A stretch of 64,000 nucleotides of DNA, taken from Paracoccaceae bacterium (GTDB lineage: Bacteria; Pseudomonadota; Alphaproteobacteria; Rhodobacterales; Rhodobacteraceae). Positions within the stretch are counted from its first letter, which is position 1; every line of letters starts with the position of its first letter. This document shows, piece by piece, positions 24,353 through 32,783 of the stretch. Both the position numbers and the translations under genes were made by a program. The notes beneath the pieces are model-generated. The model saw only the letters and a program-made list of their open reading frames with translations, had not been told where the DNA came from and searched no databases. The stretch covers positions 62,001 to 126,000 of the forward strand of contig WGNF01000011.1 in assembly GCA_016124615.1 (NCBI GenBank), read 5' to 3'.

Positions 24353-24399
24353 GAAATTCTCATCCAAGACTACCTACGCTGCAAGAATAGGAGTAGCAA

Positions 24400-24630
24400 A
24401 TGAAACAACTTCGGAACATCCTGAAATTCCTTGAAAGTTTCGTGACCGCTATCGGCAGGGCACGCGACACTGCGACCGCGCTCGACACCTTGGGTTATGG
24501 CCCGGCCACGGCCGCTGCGCGTGCCGACGTTCTGGCGCGGTTCCTCGCCCAACCGGAAGAGAAGGCCCGCCCGATGAATGGTCACGGCGGCTATCCCAAG
24601 GCTGTCGCTGCGGTGGTTGCCCAGCACTAG
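24400..24630 (+). CDS. Small hypothetical protein in the TrmB module
   Basis: 76-residue protein, recognised to no family. It starts with an ATG preceded by AGGAG at ideal spacing. The first 45 residues form a probable amphipathic helix (MKQLRNILKFLESFVTAIGR), and the C-terminus is Ala/Gly-rich. It lies between the divergent TrmB gene and the promoter of the carboxylase operon. Its own ribosome binding site and isolated position suggest a real gene, perhaps an accessory of the module. It could also be a chance reading frame in regulatory DNA. Confidence 0.5.
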   Translation: MKQLRNILKFLESFVTAIGRARDTATALDTLGYGPATAAARADVLARFLAQPEEKARPMNGHGGYPKAVAAVVAQH

Positions 24631-24641
24631 ACTACACATTG

Positions 24642-24680
24642 GTAGTTGTTCTTGCAACTACGTGCTTCCCACGCTAGGAT
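24642..24680 (+). promoter_or_regulatory. Promoter with palindromic operator of the carboxylase operon (site 2)
   Basis: GTAGTTG...CAACTAC (24642-24661, 6-bp spacer) is a perfect inverted repeat. TTGCAA (24652-24657), 17 bp, TAGGAT (24675-24680) forms a promoter whose -35 box lies inside the palindrome. It precedes the BCCP/biotin carboxylase/BioY operon. Confidence 0.65.
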
Positions 24681-24731
24681 CGCGTTGTGCCGCCGACACC
24701 AATCCGGGCGGCCGAGCGAGGGAGGAACGCC

Positions 24732-24953
24732 GTGCCGATCGTCGATGTGAAAACGGAGATCACCGGAAACATCTGGAAGATCGAGGCCGCCCCCGGCGAT
24801 GTGCTGGAGGAAGGCGACACGATCATGGTGATGGAATCGATGAAGATGGAGATTCCCGTCTCCGCGCCGGAACGCGGCACGCTGCGGGAGGTTCTGTTCC
24901 CCGAGGGCGCAACGGTCACCGAAGGCACCGTCGTCGCCAGGCTGGAGGCCTGA
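24732..24953 (+). CDS. Biotin carboxyl carrier protein (stand-alone biotinyl domain)
   Basis: 73-residue biotinyl/lipoyl-fold protein consisting of little more than the attachment domain. The biotinylation motif VMESMKMEI has the target Lys. It carries CO2-biotin between biotin carboxylase (next gene) and the carboxyltransferase encoded at 33871. A GTG start at 24732 is preceded by GAGGGAGGA; an upstream ATG at 24687 lies too close to the promoter. The very small size matches separate BCCPs of multisubunit acyl-CoA carboxylases. Stop and next start are 5 bp apart. Confidence 0.88.
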   Translation: MPIVDVKTEITGNIWKIEAAPGDVLEEGDTIMVMESMKMEIPVSAPERGTLREVLFPEGATVTEGTVVARLEA

Positions 24954-24958
24954 GCGGC

Positions 24959-26323
24959 GTGGAAAAGCTTCTGATCGCCAACCGCGGCGAGATCGGCCGC
25001 CGCATCATCCGTTCCGCACGTGCGCTGGGGATCCGGACCGTTGCGCTCTATTCCGAGGCCGACGCGGGCCTTGCCCATGTCGAAGAGGCCGATGAGGCGG
25101 TGGCGATCGGCCCTGCCCCGGCGCGGGAAAGCTACCTTGACGTCGATCGTGTGCTTGACGCGGCGCGCCAGACCGGGGCCGACGCGGTCCATCCGGGATA
25201 CGGCTTTTTGTCGGAAAACGCGGATTTCGCCGAACGGGTGATCGCAGCCGGGTTGACCTGGGTCGGTCCCGCGCCGGAAACGATCCGCGCGATGGGCGAC
25301 AAGGCCCGCGCGCGGACCCTGGCCGAGGCGGCGGGCGTGCCGGTCGTGCCGGGCTCGGGGCGCATTCCGCCCGGTTCGGTGATGGATGTCGAGGCCGAAG
25401 CGGCGCGGATCGGCTATCCGCTGCTGGTGAAAGCCTCGGCCGGTGGCGGCGGCATCGGCATGCGCCGTGTCGACGGCCCGGCCCAGCTTGCGGCGACCGT
25501 GGCGGCGACGCAGTCGATGGCCGGCAAGGCCTTCGGCGATGGCACCGTCTTCCTTGAACGGTTCGTGCCACGGGCGCGACATATCGAGATCCAGGTCTTT
25601 GGCCTTGGCGAGGCGGGCGCGGTCCATCTGCGCGAGCGTGACTGTTCGCTGCAACGGCGGTTCCAGAAGGTGATCGAGGAAAGCCCCGCCCCCGGCCTGC
25701 CCGAAGGGGTGCGCCAGCGGATGGCAGAGGCGGCGCTGGCGCTTTGCCGCCACACCGCCTATCGTGGCGCCGGCACGATCGAGTTCATCGTCGATGCCGT
25801 CAGCTTCGATTTCTACTTCCTCGAAATGAACACCCGCATTCAGGTGGAACATCCGGTCACCGAAATGGTCACCGGGCGCGACCTTGTCGCCATGCAGCTG
25901 CGGTTTGCGGCCGACACGCTGGGCCGGGTCGAACAGGACGCGATCCGCTTCAGCGGTCACGCCATTGAATGCCGTCTTTACGCCGAGTCGCCGGAACGGA
26001 ACTTCCTGCCCTCGCCCGGAACCCTCACGCGCTTCCGGCCGCCGCCGGTCGGGCCCGACCTTCGCCTTGACGCGGCCTATCGCGAGGGCGAGACCGTCAC
26101 GCCGTTCTACGACCCGATGATCGCCAAGCTGATCGCCCACGGCGCCACTCGCGAGCAAGCCTGCAACCGGGCAATCGACGCGCTGCGGCAGTTCGAGATT
26201 GACGGGATCAGGACGAACCGGGACTTTCTGATCGCCTGCCTGGAAAACCCGGGGTTTCGTGCCGGCGACATCTACACCGGCTTCATCGAGGACAACCGCG
26301 CGACGCTTTTGCACTATGCCTGA
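24959..26323 (+). CDS. Biotin carboxylase subunit of an acyl-CoA carboxylase
   Basis: 454-residue biotin carboxylase of the AccC/PccA type: ATP-grasp enzyme that charges BCCP with bicarbonate. Visible features are the N-terminal KLLIANRGEIGRRIIRSAR, the Gly-rich loop VKASAGGGGIGMRRV, the HIEIQVFG strand, EMNTRIQVEHPVTEMVTG near the active site, and HAIECRLYAE. The length fits a carboxylase without a fused carrier, and the carrier is the gene before it. GTG start at 24959 shortly after the BCCP stop. The partner carboxyltransferase is 7.5 kb away under a matching operator. Confidence 0.92.
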   Translation: MEKLLIANRGEIGRRIIRSARALGIRTVALYSEADAGLAHVEEADEAVAIGPAPARESYLDVDRVLDAARQTGADAVHPGYGFLSENADFAERVIAAGLTWVGPAPETIRAMGDKARARTLAEAAGVPVVPGSGRIPPGSVMDVEAEAARIGYPLLVKASAGGGGIGMRRVDGPAQLAATVAATQSMAGKAFGDGTVFLERFVPRARHIEIQVFGLGEAGAVHLRERDCSLQRRFQKVIEESPAPGLPEGVRQRMAEAALALCRHTAYRGAGTIEFIVDAVSFDFYFLEMNTRIQVEHPVTEMVTGRDLVAMQLRFAADTLGRVEQDAIRFSGHAIECRLYAESPERNFLPSPGTLTRFRPPPVGPDLRLDAAYREGETVTPFYDPMIAKLIAHGATREQACNRAIDALRQFEIDGIRTNRDFLIACLENPGFRAGDIYTGFIEDNRATLLHYA

Positions 26324-26344
26324 GCGCGCAGAAGGAGGAGCGAC

Positions 26345-26902
26345 ATGACCGACCATTCCACACCTACGCCCCGCAGCCCGGCCGCACGGCTGGCGCGCGA
26401 CGGGGTTGCCGTTCTCGCCGGTTCGCTGGTCATGGCCATCGCGGCCCATATCGAGGTGCCGATGTGGCCGGTGCCGATGACGTTGCAGATGCTCGCCGTG
26501 TTCGGGCTGGCGCTCGGCTTCGGCTTCCGGCTCGCCACCGCGATGGCGGCGGCCTATCTGGTCGAGGGCGCCTTGGGCCTGCCGGTCTTTGCGGCGGGTG
26601 GCGGGATCGCCTATTTCGCCGGGCCGACCGCGGGCTATCTCTTCGGCTTCCTGCTTGCGGCCGCGATGATCGGGTTCCTTGCCGATCGCGGCTGGAGCCG
26701 CGATCCGGTCCGGGCCAGCGCCGCCGCCTTCATCGGCGCCGTCGTTGTCTATGTGCTGGGCGTGGCTTGGCTCGCCGCCCTCATCGGGCCGGTGGCGGCC
26801 GTCAAGGGCGGTGTTCTGCCCTTCCTGCCGGGCGAGGCGGTCAAGATCGTGCTGGCCGGGCTGGCGCTGCCGGCATTGCGTCGGCTGATCGCCACGCTCT
26901 GA
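26345..26902 (+). CDS. bioY: BioY biotin transporter, S component
   Basis: 185-residue membrane protein of the BioY family with six hydrophobic segments and the family motifs VPMWPVPMTLQMLAV and YFAGPTAGYLFGF plus the C-terminal FLPGEAVKIVLAG. It binds biotin, alone or with an ECF energising unit (none nearby). Its place 21 bp after biotin carboxylase with a strong AAGGAGGAG makes physiological sense: biotin supply is induced together with a biotin enzyme. Convergent with acnA. Confidence 0.92.
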   Translation: MTDHSTPTPRSPAARLARDGVAVLAGSLVMAIAAHIEVPMWPVPMTLQMLAVFGLALGFGFRLATAMAAAYLVEGALGLPVFAAGGGIAYFAGPTAGYLFGFLLAAAMIGFLADRGWSRDPVRASAAAFIGAVVVYVLGVAWLAALIGPVAAVKGGVLPFLPGEAVKIVLAGLALPALRRLIATL

Positions 26903-26954
26903 TCGCTGTCAGGGCTTGAAGGGGTCGGGCGCCATGGCGGCCCGGCTCCTTTCG

Positions 26955-29597
26955 TTACGCGGCCTTGTGCATCAGTCGGGAAAGGATCTGCGGCAGGACG
27001 CCCCCCGCCGCCAGCGTCTCCATCTCCGACGGGGAATGCGCGTCAAGCCGGGCGACGAAATCCATGCCCTCGCCGCCCTGCCGGGTGATGGCGACGCGGA
27101 CTGGCATCCGCGGCGCCAGCGGACCGGCGGGGGTGATCGAGATCTCTTCATTCCCGGTCAGCGCCAGGCTGTGGCGATCAATACCGGCCGGAAAGATCAG
27201 CGGCAGCACGCCCATGCCGATCAGGTTCGAGCGGTGGATACGCTCGAAGCTCTCAGCCACGACCACGACCACGCCCAGCAGCCGCAGCCCCTTGGCCGCC
27301 CAGTCGCGAGAGGATCCGGCGCCGTAGTTTCGCCCGGCGAAGATGGCCGAAAGGACACCGCGGCCGATGCGTTCCGAGGCCGCCGTCCAGACCGGAACCG
27401 GCCCGTTGGCGCCCGGCGCAAGGTTGCCGCGGCGGCCACCGCACAGCTCGTTCTCCAGCAGCGGATTGTCGAACATGCCGCGGGCACAAAGCTGAGAGTT
27501 TCCGCGCCGCAGCCCGAAATTGCCGAACAGCTCGGGGGTCGCGCCGTGGTCCAGCAGCCATTCGGCCGCGGGGGTGCCCGCCCGGATCGCCCCGTTGGGC
27601 GAGATGTGGTCGGTGGTGATCCCGTCGCCAAGGACGAGCAGCGGTTGCACCCCCGCCAGACCCCGACGCAGGTCGAAGGCGGGCGCGAGGCCGGGAAACT
27701 CGGAAGGGCGGATGAAGAGACTCTCCGCCTGCCAGGGAAAGCGCGGCGTTGCGGGGGCGGCCAAAGCCTCCCACGCTTCGGTGGTCAGGTTGCCCGGCGC
27801 ATAGGCCGCCCGGAAGCCTGACGAGGTGACGAAGCGCGCCACAAGCGCCGCCACCTCTGCCGGATCGGGCGCAATCTCGGCCAGCGTCACTGGCTGGCCC
27901 TGCGGATCCACGCCCAGCGGCTCTGTCGCGAGATTGACCGCGACCGAGCCCGCAAGGGCGGCGGCGATCACCAGCTGCGGCGAGCCGAGATAGGCCGCCT
28001 TCACCAGCGGGTGGATGCGGCCCTCGAAATTCCGGTTGCCGGAAAGCACGGCGACGGTGGCAAGCCCCTCGGCCTCGATCCGCTGGCGCCATTCGGGGGC
28101 AAGCGGGCCGGAATTGCCGTTGCAGGTGGTGCAGCCATAGCCAACCGTGTGAAACCCCAGCGTCTCAAGCGCGGGGGTCAGACCCGCCGCATCCAGATAG
28201 TCGGTCACCGCGCGGGAACCGGGGGCGAGCGAGCATTTGACCCAGGGCGGCGGTGCAAGCCCGCGCGCCACCGCGTTGCGGGCCAGAAGCCCGGCCGCGA
28301 TCATCAGCGCCGGATTGGCGGTGTTGGTGCAGCTGGTGATCGCCGCAAGGGCGACTGCGCCGTGGCCGAACCGCCCCGGCTCTGCCGCGCCGTCGATCTT
28401 CAGCTCTGCCAGCCGGGCCGCGAAAGTCGCGGGCACCTCCGACAGCCGCGCCTTCTGCTCTGGCCGGGTCGGGCCCGCCATGACCGGCTCGACCGCTGAA
28501 AGGTCGAAATGGTGGCGCTCGGTATAGTGCGGCGGCGGTGCACCGGGTTCAGACCACAGGCCCTGCGCGCGGGCATAGGCCTCGACCAGCGCAAGGTGGC
28601 CCGCCTCGCGCCCGGTCATGGCGAGGTAGTCGAGCGTGGCGGCGTCGATCGGGAAATAGGCGCAGGTTGCCCCGTATTCCGGGCACATGTTGGCAATCGT
28701 GGCACGGTCTGCCAGCGGCAGATCCGCCAGCCCCGCGCCGAAGACCTCGACGAAAGCATCGACCACGCCAAGCCCGCGCAGGCGTTCGGTGACATGCAGG
28801 ACAAGATCGGTCGCCGTGGCGCCGGGCGGCAGCTTGCCCGTCAGTTCCAGCCCGACGACACGCGGCGCCTCGATCTCGATGGGCAGGCCCAGCATGGCGG
28901 CCTCGGCCTCGATCCCGCCGACGCCCCAGCCCAGCACGCCAAGCGCGTTCACCATCGTGGTGTGGCTGTCGGTGCCGATCATCGTGTCGGGCCGGGCCAC
29001 CCTGCGGCCGCCCACCACTTCGGTGCGAACGATCTTGCTCAGCCATTCGAGGTTCACCTGATGCATGATCCCGCGGCCGGGCGGGATCACGCGGACCCGA
29101 TCGAACGCGCTTTCGCACCACTTGATAAAGGCGAACCGCTCGCCATTGCTTGCAAGTTCGGCCTTGCGGTTGAGAACTGCCGCATCCGGCCGGCTGTTGA
29201 ACCGCACCGACAGCGAATGATCGACGACGAAATCGACCGGGATCACTGGCTCGATGCAGCGCGGATCCTTGCCGGATCGCATGAGAGCGTCGCGCATCGA
29301 GGCAAGATCGGTCATCAGCGGCACGCCAAGGAAATCCTGCAACAGCGCCCGGCCGGGCGCGAACGACACCGGCCCCGCCGCACCGGCGCCCGAGGCGGCG
29401 CGGCGCAGGCGGTCAAGCTCTTGTCGCGCCGCTGCTGCCGGAAGGCGCCACAGGATATCCTCGGCCAGCACGAGCAGCGCCCGTGGCAGGCCGAAAAGCG
29501 GGCCGAATGTCGCCTCGGCCGCGGCGAGGCTGAGGAACTGCAAACCGTCATGGCCGGGCAGCGGGCGCAGCAGTTCGGGGTTTGCGCAGGCGGTCAT
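26955..29597 (-). CDS. acnA: Aconitate hydratase, AcnA/IRP type
   Basis: 880-residue aconitase family protein. Iron-sulfur ligands are the Cys of ITSCTNTANP and the pair in GCTTCNG; MIGTDSHTTMVNALGVLGWG and YGAGSSRDWAAKG are substrate and swivel-domain hallmarks. It interconverts citrate and isocitrate via cis-aconitate, or a close analogue such as a methylated acid. It is the last gene of the tctC-tctB-tctA-acnA operon, so it may serve the acid that transporter imports rather than the TCA cycle. GGAGG precedes the ATG. Confidence 0.9.
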   Translation of the reverse strand: MTACANPELLRPLPGHDGLQFLSLAAAEATFGPLFGLPRALLVLAEDILWRLPAAAARQELDRLRRAASGAGAAGPVSFAPGRALLQDFLGVPLMTDLASMRDALMRSGKDPRCIEPVIPVDFVVDHSLSVRFNSRPDAAVLNRKAELASNGERFAFIKWCESAFDRVRVIPPGRGIMHQVNLEWLSKIVRTEVVGGRRVARPDTMIGTDSHTTMVNALGVLGWGVGGIEAEAAMLGLPIEIEAPRVVGLELTGKLPPGATATDLVLHVTERLRGLGVVDAFVEVFGAGLADLPLADRATIANMCPEYGATCAYFPIDAATLDYLAMTGREAGHLALVEAYARAQGLWSEPGAPPPHYTERHHFDLSAVEPVMAGPTRPEQKARLSEVPATFAARLAELKIDGAAEPGRFGHGAVALAAITSCTNTANPALMIAAGLLARNAVARGLAPPPWVKCSLAPGSRAVTDYLDAAGLTPALETLGFHTVGYGCTTCNGNSGPLAPEWRQRIEAEGLATVAVLSGNRNFEGRIHPLVKAAYLGSPQLVIAAALAGSVAVNLATEPLGVDPQGQPVTLAEIAPDPAEVAALVARFVTSSGFRAAYAPGNLTTEAWEALAAPATPRFPWQAESLFIRPSEFPGLAPAFDLRRGLAGVQPLLVLGDGITTDHISPNGAIRAGTPAAEWLLDHGATPELFGNFGLRRGNSQLCARGMFDNPLLENELCGGRRGNLAPGANGPVPVWTAASERIGRGVLSAIFAGRNYGAGSSRDWAAKGLRLLGVVVVVAESFERIHRSNLIGMGVLPLIFPAGIDRHSLALTGNEEISITPAGPLAPRMPVRVAITRQGGEGMDFVARLDAHSPSEMETLAAGGVLPQILSRLMHKAA

Positions 29598-29612
29598 GCG
29601 AGCCTCCGGGGT

Positions 29613-31085
29613 CTAGTCTGCCGCCGGTTTCCGGCCGAAAAGCATCGACAGCGGCACAAGGATGGCGACGATCAGCAGCCCCGCCGCGATCGGATGGGCG
29701 ATGACCTGCAGGAAATTGTCGTTTGCGGTGATCATCGCCCGGCGCAGGTTCGCCTCCAGCATGTCGCCGAGGACAAGCGCAAGAACGATTGGCGCGGGGT
29801 GGATGTCGCAGCGGCGGAAGACGTAGCCGATGACGCCGAAGACCGCCGTGATGATCATGTCGAACACATCGTTCGACGCGGCATAAGAGCCGAGCATGCA
29901 GATCGAGGCGACGACGGTGGCAACGATTGGCCGCGGGATGCGGGTAATCTGCACCCAGAGCCGCGCGCCAAGCAGCCCGACCGCCAGCATGACCGGCAGG
30001 CCGACCAGTAGGCCGACGAAGATGGAATAGGGAATCTCGGGGTGGTTGGTGAAGAGCAGCGGGCCGGGCTGCAGCCCCTGAATGGTCAGCCCGCCGATCA
30101 GCACCGCCGCGCTGGCCGAGCCGGGAATTCCCAGCGACAGAAGCGGGGCCAGCGCGCCCGAGACCGACGCATTGTTGGCGGCCTCGGAGGCGACGATCCC
30201 CTCGGGGTTGCCGGTGCCGAAGCTGGCGCCGTTGGCCGAAAGCTTCTTGGCCACCCCGTAGCTGACCAGCGACGCGATGGAGGCCCCCGCGCCCGGCACC
30301 ACCCCGACCACGTAGCCGATCAGCGAGGACCGCAGCACGGTGACCCAGTAGGGCCGAAGCGTCCGCAGCGAATGGCTTGCCGACGAGGCATCCGGAACCC
30401 GGTCGATCCGCACATTCGCGGTCTCGATCATCACGAAGACCTCGGACAGGGCGAACAGGCCGATCAGCGCCGGCAGGAAGGGAATCCCGTCAAGCAGAAG
30501 CGGGCTGAACACAAAGCGTTCGCTGCCCATGATCGGGTCAATGCCGATGGTGACGACGGCAAGGCCGAAGATCAGCCCGATGGCCGCCTTCAGCGTGGAC
30601 CCGGTGGACAGCACGCCGATCAGCGACAGGCCGACGATGGCAAGCGCGAAATACTCCGCCGGTCCGAAGGCCAGCGCCGCCGAGGCCATGATCTGCGCCG
30701 AGATCACCAGCAGCACCGTGCTGACAAGCGCGCCGACCCCCGAGGCCAGAATCGACAGGTTGAGCGCGAGGCCGGATTCGCCGCGCTGGCTCATCGGGAA
30801 GCCATCGAAGGCGGTCACGGCGGCGCCGGGCTGGCCCGGCGCGTTGACAAGGATGGCCGGAATGCCGCCCGCGTAGTCAGAGGCCATGTAGATCGACACC
30901 AGCATCACGATGGCGGCGATCGGGCTCATGCCGAAGGTGAAGGGGATCAGCAGCGCCATCCCGATCGACGAGGTCAGCCCCGGCATGGCGCCCACGAAGT
31001 AGCCGATGAGAACGCCGATGATCAGCGCCGCCAGCACCTTGAAGGTCAGCACCAGGGTCATGGCATGCAGGATATTGTCGATCAT
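29613..31085 (-). CDS. tctA: Tripartite tricarboxylate transporter large permease (second set)
   Basis: 490-residue TctA permease with about twelve membrane segments and the conserved GAMPGLTSSIGMALLIPFTF and VPGAGASIASLVSYGVAKK loops, then GTGNPEGIVASEAANN. Clearly different in sequence from the first TctA, so the two systems probably take up different acids. Operon with tctB, tctC upstream and acnA 15 bp downstream. Start supported by AGGGA. Confidence 0.92.
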   Translation of the reverse strand: MIDNILHAMTLVLTFKVLAALIIGVLIGYFVGAMPGLTSSIGMALLIPFTFGMSPIAAIVMLVSIYMASDYAGGIPAILVNAPGQPGAAVTAFDGFPMSQRGESGLALNLSILASGVGALVSTVLLVISAQIMASAALAFGPAEYFALAIVGLSLIGVLSTGSTLKAAIGLIFGLAVVTIGIDPIMGSERFVFSPLLLDGIPFLPALIGLFALSEVFVMIETANVRIDRVPDASSASHSLRTLRPYWVTVLRSSLIGYVVGVVPGAGASIASLVSYGVAKKLSANGASFGTGNPEGIVASEAANNASVSGALAPLLSLGIPGSASAAVLIGGLTIQGLQPGPLLFTNHPEIPYSIFVGLLVGLPVMLAVGLLGARLWVQITRIPRPIVATVVASICMLGSYAASNDVFDMIITAVFGVIGYVFRRCDIHPAPIVLALVLGDMLEANLRRAMITANDNFLQVIAHPIAAGLLIVAILVPLSMLFGRKPAAD

Positions 31086-31098
31086 TTCGATCCCTCGC

Positions 31099-31617
31099 TT
31101 ATGGCAGCGGCGTTCCCAGCAGCATCTCGAAGACGAACTTGGCCAGCGCCAGCACGATCGCGGTTGCCACGACCAAGCCGACAGGGCTGCGGATGCCGAC
31201 GACCCAGCCGAACACAGGCACCCAGATCACGGCCACGGGGAAATAGCCGAATTCATCCACCGCCGAGGGGAACAGGATGATCAGCACCATCCCGAGGACG
31301 AGCCAGAGCGGCCGCTGGAACTCGACAACCGGCAGCCGGGCGCGCCGCAGCACGGCGAGCCCGATCTGCAGGGCGGACAGTGCCATCAGGCATCCGCCGG
31401 TGATGGCGGGAACAGTCCCCGGCCCGATGGCGGCCTTGCCGCCTTTCATGCCGAGGCCGCCGATCAGGAACCACAGCCCGATCGCCCCCAGAAGTCCGCA
31501 GATCGCCATGTCGACGGCGACCCCCGGCACGCGCAGCACGGGGGTATGGATGGATTTGGCCAGGCCGTCATCGTCATCCATGCCCCGATCATCCATCTCG
31601 ACATCCCGGCTGCTCAT
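31099..31617 (-). CDS. tctB: Tripartite tricarboxylate transporter small membrane subunit (second set)
   Basis: 172-residue TctB-type protein: an acidic, Asp-rich N-terminus, then four hydrophobic helices beginning with VDMAICGLLGAIGLWFLIGG. It follows tctC with a 2-bp gap and precedes tctA by 13 bp. Part of the second carboxylate importer, probably under the TrmB-type regulator. Confidence 0.85.
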   Translation of the reverse strand: MSSRDVEMDDRGMDDDDGLAKSIHTPVLRVPGVAVDMAICGLLGAIGLWFLIGGLGMKGGKAAIGPGTVPAITGGCLMALSALQIGLAVLRRARLPVVEFQRPLWLVLGMVLIILFPSAVDEFGYFPVAVIWVPVFGWVVGIRSPVGLVVATAIVLALAKFVFEMLLGTPLP

Positions 31618-31619
31618 CG

Positions 31620-32588
31620 TCAGTTCCCTGTCACCCCGAGCTTCGCCATCCAGTCCTTGGTTTCCTTGTCCTGCGACTTGATGAACTTGGTGAAGGCCTC
31701 CGGCCCCATGTAGCCCGGTTCCAGATCGGAGTCGGTGATGTACTTGACCATCTCGGGGCTCTTCATGACCTGCTCGACGGTGTTGCAGAAAGACTCCTGA
31801 ATGTTCATCGGGGTGCCGGCCGGCATGATCACGCCGCGGAACTGCTGCCAGCTGGTATCCACCGGATAGCCCGCTTCGGCAAAGGTCTGGGCGTCGGGGA
31901 AATTGGCCAGACGGTTGTCGGCCATGACGCCGATCACCTTCAGCTTGCCCGCCTGCACCTGCTGTTTGACCAGCCCGGTGTAGGCGATGGCGATGTCGTT
32001 GTGGCCGCCGAGTGTTGCCACCACCGCGTCGCCGACGCTGCTGTAGGGCACCCAGTTGATATCGCCGTCAGCCAGCTTTGCGGCATCGGCGAACATCAGC
32101 CAGGCGATCTGCCCGCCCGACGCCTCGCCAAAGCCTGCAATCGACAGCTTTCCCGGTGCTGCCTTGGCCTTCGCCACCAAGTCTTGCAGGCTGGTGATGC
32201 CGCTTTCCGGGCGGACCACCAGCAGATAGGGGTCGAGCACCAGGTTGCAGGCCCAGGCGACGGAATCGACGGTGTAGGTTCCGGTCTGCTGGAACATGCC
32301 CAGATGCGAGGCCGTGACAGATCCGATGGTCTGCCCATCCGGTTTGGCGCGGGTAAGTTGTGCCATCTGGCGCGCGCCGCTGCCGCCATCGCGGTTTTCC
32401 ACCACGATATTGACCCCAAGCGCCTTGGAAAGCCCGTCGGCCAGACGACGCGCCATCACATCGGTGGCCCCGCCCGGCTTCACGTGAAGAATGTATCGAA
32501 TATCGCCGGATGGATAGTTCTGTGCCAGTGCCGATCCGGCGGCAAACACTACCAGAATGGCCGCGGCGGCCGTCTTTGCAGCTTTCAT
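31620..32588 (-). CDS. tctC: Tripartite tricarboxylate transporter substrate-binding protein (second set)
   Basis: 322-residue Bug/TctC receptor. A signal peptide ends near ALA-QN; mature N-terminus YPSGDIRYILHVKPGGATD and the VVENRDGGSGARQ loop are family hallmarks. It is the first gene of the tctCBA-acnA operon. The promoter overlaps the palindrome at 32668. A tricarboxylate-like ligand is suggested by the aconitase in the operon, but not shown. Confidence 0.9.
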   Translation of the reverse strand: MKAAKTAAAAILVVFAAGSALAQNYPSGDIRYILHVKPGGATDVMARRLADGLSKALGVNIVVENRDGGSGARQMAQLTRAKPDGQTIGSVTASHLGMFQQTGTYTVDSVAWACNLVLDPYLLVVRPESGITSLQDLVAKAKAAPGKLSIAGFGEASGGQIAWLMFADAAKLADGDINWVPYSSVGDAVVATLGGHNDIAIAYTGLVKQQVQAGKLKVIGVMADNRLANFPDAQTFAEAGYPVDTSWQQFRGVIMPAGTPMNIQESFCNTVEQVMKSPEMVKYITDSDLEPGYMGPEAFTKFIKSQDKETKDWMAKLGVTGN

Positions 32589-32654
32589 CTTAGCCCCTCC
32601 CTTTTTTGGGTTTCTCCGAACATCGCTGTTGCATTGACCCTGGTCGCATGGCAG

Positions 32655-32687
32655 ACACTAGGCCAGTGTAGTCGCTTAAGCAACTAC
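32655..32687 (-). promoter_or_regulatory. Divergent promoter region with palindromic operator (site 3)
   Basis: GTAGTCGCTTAAGCAACTAC (32668-32687) is a 20-bp palindrome with one mismatched pair. On the minus strand TTGCTT (32678-32683), 17 bp, TAGTGT (32655-32660) forms a promoter for tctC with the operator covering its -35 box. The enolase-family operon starts on the other side, so one site could control both directions. Confidence 0.6.
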
Positions 32688-32783
32688 TAAATAGGCGAAT
32701 GTCGGATATGTCATTCCGCCCGGCGTCATTCTCGCAAGGGATTGCCGGGAAAGAACATTCGGCCACAACGGCAGGAGGAGCAT

